NCBI RefSeq assembly: GCF_028689785.1
Contig: NZ_JAQVCN010000014.1
Span: 1 to 64,000 of the forward strand
From: Zoogloea sp.
GTDB lineage: Bacteria; Pseudomonadota; Gammaproteobacteria; Burkholderiales; Rhodocyclaceae
Reading direction: 5' to 3'
DNA length: 64,000 nucleotides
The translations under genes and the position numbers were made by a program. The first letter of the stretch is position 1. Every line of letters starts with the position of its first letter. This document shows positions 10,191-18,529 of this stretch, one piece after another. Below the pieces are notes generated by a model, which saw nothing but the letters and a program-made list of their open reading frames with translations, was not told the DNA's origin and made no database searches.

Positions 10191-10649
10191 ATGAGCATCA
10201 CCACAAGGGAAGCACACCCCACCGACATTACTGCGGTCGCAGAGTTGTTCGATTTGTATCGCCAGTTCTATGAACAGCCATCCGATCTGCCCCTGGCGCA
10301 GCAGTTCATCGTTGATCGGCTGAGCAACCGGGATTCGGTCATTCTTGTAGCCGAGTCCGCTTCGTCAGGCTTGCTTGGCTTCAGCCAGCTTTACCCTTCC
10401 TTTTGTTCCGTCGAGGCAAAGCCAATTTACGTGCTCTACGATCTCTTCGTATTGCCATCCAACCGAAAGGCAGGGGTCGGTCGCCTGCTTTTGCTTGCAG
10501 CCGAGGCAAAGGCAGCGGTCGAGGGCAAGGCACGCATGGACCTCACCACGGCTCGCACGAACAGGGCGGCACAGTCTCTTTACGAGTCACTGGGCTGGAT
10601 GCGCGATGAAGTTTTCGTCGCCTACACTCGACGCATCAATCAGTCATGA
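10191..10649 (+). CDS. GNAT-family N-acetyltransferase
   Basis: 152 residues forming one GNAT domain: an N-terminal ITTREAHPTDITAVAELF, the central strand VLYDLFVLPSNRKAGVGRLLL whose R-x-x-G-V-G turn binds acetyl-CoA, and the C-terminal TNRAAQSLYESLGWMRDE. The substrate is unknown; relatives acetylate small amines or antibiotics. ATG 10191 is the first start giving the domain only. No ribbon-helix-helix antitoxin gene lies upstream, so a TacT-type toxin is unlikely. It sits in the lower-G+C accessory stretch. Confidence 0.82.
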   Translation: MSITTREAHPTDITAVAELFDLYRQFYEQPSDLPLAQQFIVDRLSNRDSVILVAESASSGLLGFSQLYPSFCSVEAKPIYVLYDLFVLPSNRKAGVGRLLLLAAEAKAAVEGKARMDLTTARTNRAAQSLYESLGWMRDEVFVAYTRRINQS

Positions 10650-10731
10650 GCGCTTCAGGCTGTGATGTGCCGCGCTCTGGCCTACTGCGTCAGTGCAAAA
10701 TAGCCTCTTGAACACAGCGAGGAGCCTTTCC

Positions 10732-11142
10732 ATGCTGTTCCGCTCGAAGATCGACCTTTGGTTGGCCATCGTCCTGATCGGCGCGGTGATCATCGCACTC
10801 GCTGCAGCATTCGCAACCCTGCAACGCGCTTCTGGCGCAGCACTCCTGCCGGTGATCATCATCGCCATCGGGGCCGTTCTACCAATCTGGACTCTCGCAT
10901 CCACGATCTACATGATCGAAAACGAGGCGCTGCTTATACGCAGCGGGCCCTTCCGCTGGCGTATTCCCGTCTCGTCCATCACGCGCGTTGAGCCAAGCAA
11001 CTCCGTCCTTTCGGGGCCTGCCCTCTCTCTCACACGTTTGCGTGTCGAGTACGGCACGGGGCAGTCCATCCTCATATCGCCGGCCGACCGGCAGGGTTTC
11101 CTGCGTGCGATAGCCAGCGCCAAGAGCGCGAGTACGACCTGA
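10732..11142 (+). CDS. Membrane-anchored bacterial PH-domain protein
   Basis: 136 residues. ATG 10732 is chosen over GTG 10693 because GAGGAG lies 8 bp upstream. Two hydrophobic helices (DLWLAIVLIGAVIIALAAAF and ALLPVIIIAIGAVLPIWTL) are followed by a soluble part, YMIENEALLIRSGPFRWRIP, then SSITRVEPSNS and SPADRQGFLRAI. That order is typical of YyaB-like bacterial PH domains (bPH_4), which have no defined biochemical role. Third of the four lower-G+C genes. Confidence 0.65.
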   Translation: MLFRSKIDLWLAIVLIGAVIIALAAAFATLQRASGAALLPVIIIAIGAVLPIWTLASTIYMIENEALLIRSGPFRWRIPVSSITRVEPSNSVLSGPALSLTRLRVEYGTGQSILISPADRQGFLRAIASAKSASTT

Positions 11143-11295
11143 TCGTTCGCTCCACCCTATGTTCGCCAGCCAGGTACGCCGTCTGTCGCGAGCAAGTCAG
11201 CTCAAACGTTATGAAACCGGATAGCCCCATGCGGAGACTACCTGATTGTAGAGGGCGCCTTCTTCACCTTCGTACTTTCCTTAGGTCACCAGACT

Positions 11296-11508
11296 TTGTC
11301 GCTATACAAAGCCACACTCCGTGATGACACAGGCACTTGGTGCGAGGAGACGCCCATCTTCGGCGAAGACACGCAGCACTTGGACGGCGCTAACGGCAAG
11401 CACTACTACGTGCAATTTCCATTCATCCCGGATGAGGAATTCTGGCCTGTGTTTCGAACCTATGAACAACTCAGGCTCGCTCAGATCGCTCATTTACGCC
11501 GCGCATAG
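11296..11508 (+). CDS. Short hypothetical protein or gene remnant
   Basis: 70 residues from a TTG start. The same frame is open back to 11215 without any ATG or GTG, so this may be the 3' end of a decayed gene rather than an intact one. The product looks like a real soluble protein (GTWCEETPIFGEDTQHLDG, HYYVQFPFIPDEEFWPVF) but I recognise no family. No ribosome-binding site is visible. It is the last member of the lower-G+C stretch; the rest of 11143-11553 shows no other feature. Confidence 0.35.
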   Translation: MSLYKATLRDDTGTWCEETPIFGEDTQHLDGANGKHYYVQFPFIPDEEFWPVFRTYEQLRLAQIAHLRRA

Positions 11509-11553
11509 ACCTGCCCCCCCGATCAGGCTTTCGAAAATGGTCGTGGCAGGACT

Positions 11554-12435
11554 TCAGCCCCCCTCCCTCATCGCCAGCGCCCTCTCATACAGCGCATTCT
11601 TCGACTCCCCCGTAATCGCCGCTGCCAGCTTGGCGGCCTGCTTCACCGGTAGCTCGGCCAGCAGCAGGCCCAGCACCCGCTCCGCCTCGGGCGACAGGCC
11701 TTCAGCCACTGGCGCGGCCGACACCAGCAGCACGAACTCGCCCCGCGCCCGGTTGGCGTCGGCGGCGAGCCAGGCGGGGCCTTCGGTGATGGGCATGCGC
11801 ACGATCTGCTCGAACATCTTGGTCAGCTCGCGGGCCACCACCAGCTCGCGGGTCGGCTCGAAGACGGCGGCCAGATCGTCGAGGGTTTCGGCGATGCGGT
11901 GGGGGGCCTCGTAGAACGCCAGGGTGCCGGGCACGCTGCGCAGGCCTTCCAGGCTGGCGCGGCGGGCGGCGCTCTTGGTGGGCAGGAAGCCGTGGAAGTG
12001 GAAATGCCCGTCGGCCAACCCGGAGGCGGACAGGGCCGTGATCACTGCGCTGGCGCCGGGTACCGGGACGACGGGAAAACCCGCGTCCTGCACCCGGGCC
12101 ACCGCACGGGCGCCGGGGTCGGAGACGGCCGGGGTGCCGGCATCGGTGATCAGGGCCACCTGTTTGCCCTCCTCCAGCATGCGGATCACCAGCCCGGCGG
12201 CGGCCTGTTCATTGTGTTCGTGCAGGGCCACCAGGCGGGTCTTGATGCCGAAGGCATCGAGGAGGCGCTGGCTGTGGCGGGTGTCTTCGCAGGCCACCGC
12301 ATCCACCGCCCGCAGCACGGCCAGCGCGCGCAGGCTCATGTCCTGCAGGTTTCCCAGGGGCGTGGCCACCACATACAATGACGATGTCTTATTGAGCGGA
12401 GACACGGAAGATGCGTCGGACGGAGCGGAAAGCAT
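11554..12435 (-). CDS. rsmI: 16S rRNA (cytidine1402-2'-O)-methyltransferase
   Basis: 293 residues. RsmI 2'-O-methylates C1402 in the decoding centre of 16S rRNA. The tetrapyrrole-methylase fold shows in LYVVATPLGNLQDMSLRAL, EDTRHSQRLL, ITDAGTPAVSDPG and VPVPGASAVITALSASGL, and the family region FYEAPHRI is present. ATG at 12435 overlaps the divergent yraN gene by 25 bp; an in-frame GTG at 12405 would remove the overlap and still keep the conserved start of the domain. The divergent neighbour yraN is the usual one in Proteobacteria. Confidence 0.95.
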   Translation of the reverse strand: MLSAPSDASSVSPLNKTSSLYVVATPLGNLQDMSLRALAVLRAVDAVACEDTRHSQRLLDAFGIKTRLVALHEHNEQAAAGLVIRMLEEGKQVALITDAGTPAVSDPGARAVARVQDAGFPVVPVPGASAVITALSASGLADGHFHFHGFLPTKSAARRASLEGLRSVPGTLAFYEAPHRIAETLDDLAAVFEPTRELVVARELTKMFEQIVRMPITEGPAWLAADANRARGEFVLLVSAAPVAEGLSPEAERVLGLLLAELPVKQAAKLAAAITGESKNALYERALAMREGG

Positions 12436-12860
12436 GGCAGGCCTGGGAGGGAATGGCGGGGGAGCCCGATTGTGGGGGCCGGGGGGCGCCGACGCAAGCC
12501 GAACACCTGCGCCGGGGCGAAGCGGCCGAGGCCCTGGCCGCCGCCCACCTGGAGCGCCACGGGCTGCACATCCTGGTGCGCAACCTGCGCTGCCGGGGCG
12601 GCGAGGTGGACCTGATCGCCCACGACCGGCGCAGCGTGGTCTTCGTGGAGGTGCGCCTGCGCAGCAACAGCCGCTTCGGCGGCGCCGCGGCCAGCATCAC
12701 CCCGAGCAAGCAGCGCCGGGTGATCCTGGCCGCCCACTACTGGCTGGCGGGGGCCGGGCGGGCCTACGCCAGCGCGCCCTGCCGCTTCGACGCCATCCTG
12801 CTCGACAGCCTGGACCCGGCGCGCATCGAGTGGCTGCAGGGGGCCTTCGATGCGGGTTAG
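12411..12860 (+). CDS. yraN: YraN/UPF0102 family nuclease-fold protein
   Basis: 149 residues. The restriction-endonuclease-like core is visible: GEAAEALAAAHLERHGLHIL, CRGGEVDLIAHD, VVFVEVRLRSNS and KQRRVILAA, with the E..D..EVK-type catalytic triad written here as EVDLI and EVR. The usual Lys is Arg. ATG 12411 has GGAG about 8 bp upstream; ATG 12453 is an alternative that avoids overlap with rsmI. YraN proteins are thought to act on DNA but their role is unsettled. In E. coli lpoA lies between rsmI and yraN; it is absent here. Confidence 0.88.
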   Translation: MRRTERKAWQAWEGMAGEPDCGGRGAPTQAEHLRRGEAAEALAAAHLERHGLHILVRNLRCRGGEVDLIAHDRRSVVFVEVRLRSNSRFGGAAASITPSKQRRVILAAHYWLAGAGRAYASAPCRFDAILLDSLDPARIEWLQGAFDAG

Positions 12861-13230
12861 GGGTGGACTCAGGCTGATCCTGGCCGTCGCCCTGCTGATC
12901 AGCCCGCCGGCCCCGGCCCAGACTGTCCGGGTGCTGGTGCAGAGCTCGCCCCTGGCCGGCTTTCAGTATTACGGCGGCAAGATCCTGTGGGATGAGATGC
13001 GCGAGGGCGACCGCCTGGCCCTGATCCGCGAACCGGACAACCCCCATGACGCCCATGCGATACGCGTGGAGTGGCGTGGCGAGAAGCTCGGCTATCTGCC
13101 CCGGGCCGAGAACCGGGACGTAGCTCGGGCCATGGACCGGGGCACCCCGGTGAGCGGGCGCATCGGCCGCCTGGTACAGCACCCCAACCCCTGGAAACGC
13201 CTGCGGGTGGACGTGCTGGTGGGTTTGTAA
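12850..13230 (+). CDS. Exported single-domain HIRAN protein
   Basis: 126 residues. A signal peptide (about residues 1-24, ending PAPAQ) is followed by one complete HIRAN domain: VRVLVQSSPLAGFQYYGGK, REGDRLALIREPDNPHDAHA, IRVEWRGEKLGYLPRAENR and the closing strand LRVDVLVGL. HIRAN domains are best known as DNA-end-binding modules at the N terminus of SNF2 helicases such as HLTF/Rad5. Here the domain stands alone and appears destined for the periplasm. It overlaps yraN by 11 bp, so it is translated with it and sits where other genomes have only yraN and diaA. Confidence 0.82.
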   Translation: MRVRGGLRLILAVALLISPPAPAQTVRVLVQSSPLAGFQYYGGKILWDEMREGDRLALIREPDNPHDAHAIRVEWRGEKLGYLPRAENRDVARAMDRGTPVSGRIGRLVQHPNPWKRLRVDVLVGL

Positions 13231-14522
<1,292 letters not shown>

Positions 14523-14541
14523 ATCCCCCTGAGATTCCACC

Positions 14542-14973
14542 ATGAACCGTCGTGACGCCCTTTTTGCCACTGGCGCCCTGCTTGCCGCCGGTGCGGCCTC
14601 GGCAGCTGCCGACCACAGCCATCATCATCACGAAGGCGCCCACCCCTGGCAGGCGGTGCTCGACACCGCCGGCATCTGCATCGAGAAGGGCGAGGTATGC
14701 CTGACCCACTGCATCATGCTGATGGGCGAGGGCGACAAGAGCATGGCCGCCTGTGCCAGCAGCGTGCGCGAGATGCTCGCCTCCTGCCGTGCCCTGATCA
14801 CCCTGGCCGGGGCCGAATCAAAGTTCGCTCCCAAGCTTGCTGCCCTGTGCGTGGACGTGTGCAAGGCCTGCGAGGCCGAGTGCAAGAAGCACGCCGACAA
14901 GCACAAGGCCTGCAAGGAATGCATGGAAAGCTGTGCCGAGTGCGCCAAGGCCTGCAAGGCCAAGGTGGCCTGA
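14542..14973 (+). CDS. Four-helix-bundle copper storage protein (Csp1/DUF326-like), exported
   Basis: 143 residues with about fifteen Cys after the signal. The N terminus MNRRDALFATG followed by an Ala-rich stretch looks like a Tat signal, as in Csp1 proteins. A short His cluster (DHSHHHHEGAH) leads into the helices. The Cys fall in the CxxxC patterns of this family (CASSVREMLASC, CVDVCKACEAEC, CKECMESCAECAKAC). Such bundles bind many Cu(I) ions through Cys lining the core. Folded export would allow periplasmic copper buffering. Confidence 0.85.
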   Translation: MNRRDALFATGALLAAGAASAAADHSHHHHEGAHPWQAVLDTAGICIEKGEVCLTHCIMLMGEGDKSMAACASSVREMLASCRALITLAGAESKFAPKLAALCVDVCKACEAECKKHADKHKACKECMESCAECAKACKAKVA

Positions 14974-14988
14974 ATATCCGCCAAAGCC

Positions 14989-15014
14989 CCGCGTCAGCCG
15001 CCCGGCTGGCGCGG
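14989..15014. terminator. Hairpin between convergent genes, possible shared terminator
   Basis: CCGCGTCAGCCG (14989-15000) and CGGCTGGCGCGG (15003-15014) pair over 12 bp with one G-T. It lies where the copper protein and PPC-domain genes meet tail to tail and includes the PPC stop codon. No T-run follows on either strand. Confidence 0.4.
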
Positions 15015-15401
15015 GTACACGCTCAGCTCTGCATAACCGGTCCCCAAGTCCGGCTCACGCATGAAGCTCCAGTCGGGCAGCAAACCCAGCAGCACTTCCG
15101 CCGTGGTCCGCACCGTGCATCCGTAGGCCAGATGCCCGCCCACCACGGCCCCCGTGGCCGTCGCCATGGCCGCATGCAGGTGAGCGCCATTGGCGGCGAT
15201 GCTCCCCGAGAGGGTGAGCAGTTCCAGCTTGCCCTCCAGCACATCCACATCCTCCGCGCCGGCACGGCGCAGATGGGCCTTGTCGAGGCTGCCGATGCCG
15301 GCCACCACGAAGGCCGCAGAAAAACCTTCGGCAAAGACGACGCACTCCAGCGCCCGGCGCAGATCCTGTCCCGGGGTCAGACGCAAGGGCCGCATTTCCA
15401 T
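14994..15401 (-). CDS. PPC (PCC/DUF296) domain protein
   Basis: 135 residues from ATG 15401, preceded by GGGGAG with good spacing. A single PPC domain: LRLTPGQDLRRALECVVFA, GFSAAFVVAGIGSLDKAHL, LEGKLELLTLSGSIAANG, and the metal/ligand region HLHAAMATATGAVVGGHL. Bacterial members form trimers; in plants the domain is linked to AT-hook DNA-binding proteins. The bacterial function is not established. Convergent with the copper protein gene. Confidence 0.82.
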   Translation of the reverse strand: MEMRPLRLTPGQDLRRALECVVFAEGFSAAFVVAGIGSLDKAHLRRAGAEDVDVLEGKLELLTLSGSIAANGAHLHAAMATATGAVVGGHLAYGCTVRTTAEVLLGLLPDWSFMREPDLGTGYAELSVYPRQPGG

Positions 15402-15458
15402 TCCTTTACTCCCCTTCAATCCACGGCGTGGCCCGCCGCTGGCCGTCCCGGGTCGGGC

Positions 15459-17447
15459 TCAGAACCCCGCATCGCTCAGGAAACGCAGGCGCTCCCCGTC
15501 CTTGTCCAGATGGCTGGCCAGGGCCCGGCACAGGGTGTCGAGACTGTTGGCGGTGCGCGACTCGCGCCGCACCAGCACCTTGGCCATGGGGCCCATGTGG
15601 CGGGCAAAGAGCTTTTCGATGCGGGCCAGGTCCGCCTCTGGAATCACCGCGGAGGCGCTTGCAACGCCGGTGCCAAGGCCTGCGCTGCTGCGCGGGGACG
15701 GTGACAGGGACGGCAGCCCGGAGCCGGCCATGGCGCTGGACAGGAAGGCCGAGCGCGGCGCCGGATCGGGGATCAGATCAGCCAGGCTCTGCAGCAACTC
15801 GGGCAGGCTGGCGGCTCGCGGCACCGTGCGACGCACCAGGATGCGGGCCATCGGGCCGATGTGCTGAGCCAGGATGCGCTCCGCGCTGTCGATGGCGGCC
15901 GGGGTGATGTCGGCGCCGGCCGCAGGGCGACTGAGAGAGGGCTCGCTGCCGGCGGCAGCCAGATGTTCACCGCTCCACAGGTACAGATCGTGGTCCCGGG
16001 CCTGGGGGTCGCGGCGCAAGCCCATGTGCCGAAAGCACTCCCCCGCATTGCGCTTGAGATGCTGGACCACCTCGTAGTAGGCCCGCGCCACCAGCACCTG
16101 CCCTGGCTCGGAAAAACGCATCACCCGGAAAGCCGTGGTAATGCCGTCGCCGAGGATGCGCGAGCGGCCGTTGGGGTCGGGGGCAATGCGCACAGGGCCC
16201 AGGTTGATGCCCAGGTGCACACCCAGGCCTTCACTGGCCGCCACATCGCCCAGCTGCACCGCCGTACGCAGAGCATCCTCCGGGTCGCCCACGTAGCACA
16301 CAGCGCAGCCTTCCTTGGTATTCACCGCCAGGCGCGTGGTGGGCGGGACAGGCGCAATAGCCTGGCTGAGCATGCGCACCAGGCGAGTGCGCTTTTCGGC
16401 CTGAGCGGCCAAATCGTCAGCCGGCGAGACAACATCGGCAAACAGCACGGCGCCAATGAAGGTCCGGGCCTCGGATGCTGACAACCCCAGGGGCAGCGGC
16501 GCCTCGACGGGCGGGTCCACCGCTCCTTCTCCCCCCGTGGGCGGCGCCAGACAGGCCCGGCGGAAATCGGCCACCTGACGGGGGCGCTTGTTCTCGTCGG
16601 GGTTCAGCGCCCAGTCGATGGCGTTGAGCAGGCCCAGGCCAAACACGTCCACGTTGCCGATGCCCGCCGCCGGGGGCATGCCATCCTCGCGCAGGCGGGC
16701 AAAGGCTTCGATGGGCAGCTTGCCGGTGACCATCCAGTACATCACCCCGGCAAACGCATACAGATCGGTCCAGGGCCCCTGCTTGCCGTGGCGGTGATAC
16801 TGCTCGGCCGGCGCAAAGCCGGGGGTCACCACCGCGGTGAGGGCCTGCTCCTGGCCCTCGTCGGTCTCCACCCGCCGCGCCGAACCGAAATCCAGCAGCA
16901 CCGGCGTGCCGTCGGCACGCATGTAAATGTTGCCGGGCTTGATGTCCCGGTGCAGAAAGCCGGCCCGATGAATGGCCTCAAGGCCGTCGAGCAGGGGCCG
17001 CACGATGTTCAGCAGGGTCGCCCGGTCAAGGGGCAGGCGGCCGATCAGCCAGTGGTGCAGCGGCTCGCCGGTCTCGTACTCCATCACCATGTAGGCGGTT
17101 TCGTTGGCCTGAAAGTAGCGCAGCACGCGGACGATGCCCGGGTGATGGAAGCTGGCCAGGGCCCGGCTCTCCAGCAGGAATCGCTTGAGACCCCACTCGA
17201 AGCCCTTGACCGACCTGGCCGAGCGCGGCCGCACGGCGCAGTCACCGCCACGCACGGCGAGATCCTTGGGAACGTACTCCTTGATCGCTACCCGACAATC
17301 CAGGTGGGCGTCGTGGGCCAGATAGGTAATGCCGAAGCCGCCACCGCCGAGCACCCGCTCGATGCGGTACTCGTTGAGAACGTAACCCCCCGGCAGGGCA
17401 AGTTGTTCGTCCTGCCCCTCGTGGGGAGCCTGGGTGGTATCGCTCAT
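15459..17447 (-). CDS. Ser/Thr protein kinase with cyclase-like domain and duplicated C-terminal module
   Basis: 662 residues, no transmembrane helix. The kinase domain (about 26-300) has the Gly loop GGGGFG, Lys56 (VAIKEY), HRD catalytic loop with Asp168 (LHRDIKPGN) and DFG at 186-188, so it should be active. Residues 328-495 resemble a class III nucleotide cyclase (AVLFADVV; LGDGITTAFRVM), but key positions are changed: the second metal motif GDG reads EGC (379-381) and the transition-state Asn is Thr. Two copies of a C-terminal module follow (about 519-571 and 610-662), each with HxGPMAxxLVRR. Its start is 12 bp after the stop of the heme-sensor gene, so they form one operon and probably one pathway. 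Confidence 0.86.
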   Translation of the reverse strand: MSDTTQAPHEGQDEQLALPGGYVLNEYRIERVLGGGGFGITYLAHDAHLDCRVAIKEYVPKDLAVRGGDCAVRPRSARSVKGFEWGLKRFLLESRALASFHHPGIVRVLRYFQANETAYMVMEYETGEPLHHWLIGRLPLDRATLLNIVRPLLDGLEAIHRAGFLHRDIKPGNIYMRADGTPVLLDFGSARRVETDEGQEQALTAVVTPGFAPAEQYHRHGKQGPWTDLYAFAGVMYWMVTGKLPIEAFARLREDGMPPAAGIGNVDVFGLGLLNAIDWALNPDENKRPRQVADFRRACLAPPTGGEGAVDPPVEAPLPLGLSASEARTFIGAVLFADVVSPADDLAAQAEKRTRLVRMLSQAIAPVPPTTRLAVNTKEGCAVCYVGDPEDALRTAVQLGDVAASEGLGVHLGINLGPVRIAPDPNGRSRILGDGITTAFRVMRFSEPGQVLVARAYYEVVQHLKRNAGECFRHMGLRRDPQARDHDLYLWSGEHLAAAGSEPSLSRPAAGADITPAAIDSAERILAQHIGPMARILVRRTVPRAASLPELLQSLADLIPDPAPRSAFLSSAMAGSGLPSLSPSPRSSAGLGTGVASASAVIPEADLARIEKLFARHMGPMAKVLVRRESRTANSLDTLCRALASHLDKDGERLRFLSDAGF

Positions 17448-17459
17448 GGGGCGGGAAGG

Positions 17460-18332
17460 TCAGGAGTCGATCATCTGCATGGCCTTCTCGAGACTGCGGC
17501 GCATGCGGTTGAAGGAACTGGCCAGCACCGCCACCTCGTCCTTGCCCCCTTCAGGAAACTCCGGCTGGTCGAAATCACCGGTGCTGACCTTGTCGGCCGC
17601 CGCCGACATGCGCGACACCGGCTGGATGATCAGCCAGGTCAGCATCAGGTTGAGCACCACGAAGACCGCCGCGAAGACCGCCGCCAGTGAGCCCATGAAG
17701 GTGCGGAAAGCCTGGTCGGCGTTTTCGAGGGGCACCGACATGGGCACCGACACCACCTGGGCGCCCACCACCTCATTAAGTTTCCAGCCAAAGCCGTTGG
17801 CCGTGCCATAGACCTTGGTCATGCTCGCCGGCGCCACGTCCGGCGTGCTGTGACAGGGCAGACAGGCCGCCGTCTCGATGCGGATGGGGTGGGCGATGTA
17901 GAGGGTCGGGCCGGTAGGCGTGTCGCGCTGACCGGAGATTTCCTTGCTGTCGGGGCGGTTGCGGAAGCTGTTGACCAGGTCGGCCTCCCAGTCAGCCGCC
18001 CGGTCACGGGGGTTGGTGGGGTTGAGGGTGGCTTCCTTGTAATCGTAGTTGGGGTACTTCTTGCGCAGCTGGGCAAGGGTCTCGGTGGCGGCATAGGCGG
18101 GCACCGTCTGGGGCAGGAACTGCTTGTCCATCAGCGGGTTGAGATGGGGGCGGACCTGGGCCACGGTGTAACCGCGCACCGCCATCGCCGCCTCCATTAC
18201 AAGCCGGGCTTCGCCCAGCACCTGCTCGCGGGCATGGCGGTGGAGCAGATCGTGGGAGATGTAGCCCGCCACGCCAAAGCCGGCAAGAAACACCGCCAGC
18301 AAGACCAGATTGAATTTGAGTCGCAAGCCCAT
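17460..18332 (-). CDS. Membrane c-heme sensor with DUF3365 and HAMP domains
   Basis: 290 residues from ATG 18332 (GGGGAC upstream); longer frames add only a hydrophilic stretch. TM1 is about 8-25, a periplasmic DUF3365/Tll0287-like domain is about 30-205, TM2 about 213-235, and a HAMP linker closes the protein (236-289). CLPCH at 157-161 is a covalent heme c site in the periplasmic part. There is no kinase, GGDEF or methyl-accepting output module after HAMP, so the signal must pass to another protein; the Ser/Thr kinase encoded 12 bp downstream is the obvious candidate. Redox or gas sensing is the likely input. Confidence 0.83.
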   Translation of the reverse strand: MGLRLKFNLVLLAVFLAGFGVAGYISHDLLHRHAREQVLGEARLVMEAAMAVRGYTVAQVRPHLNPLMDKQFLPQTVPAYAATETLAQLRKKYPNYDYKEATLNPTNPRDRAADWEADLVNSFRNRPDSKEISGQRDTPTGPTLYIAHPIRIETAACLPCHSTPDVAPASMTKVYGTANGFGWKLNEVVGAQVVSVPMSVPLENADQAFRTFMGSLAAVFAAVFVVLNLMLTWLIIQPVSRMSAAADKVSTGDFDQPEFPEGGKDEVAVLASSFNRMRRSLEKAMQMIDS

Positions 18333-18529
18333 GGCTGTAGTCCCCAGGTACGGCCAAGCGGCCCGATGGCAAAGCAACATTTTGTCACATCGCGAAGAAA
18401 ACAAGGGACTCTTGCACACTCACAACGCGTTTTCTGCCTCCCCTCCCGTGGCGGCGAGCCGCGCTGCAGGCCGCTCCTGGGGCAGCCGCCACCATCCCTA
18501 CGTCATTCCTCGGCGCCGCCCCTCAGTCC

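Noticed and set aside
10191-10649. A GNAT toxin-antitoxin module
   Set aside because: There is no ribbon-helix-helix antitoxin gene upstream; the previous gene encodes a membrane protein.
9808-11508. Integron gene cassettes in the lower-G+C patch
   Set aside because: No convincing attC core pairs (GTTRRRY with RYYYAAC) were found between the genes and there is no integrase.
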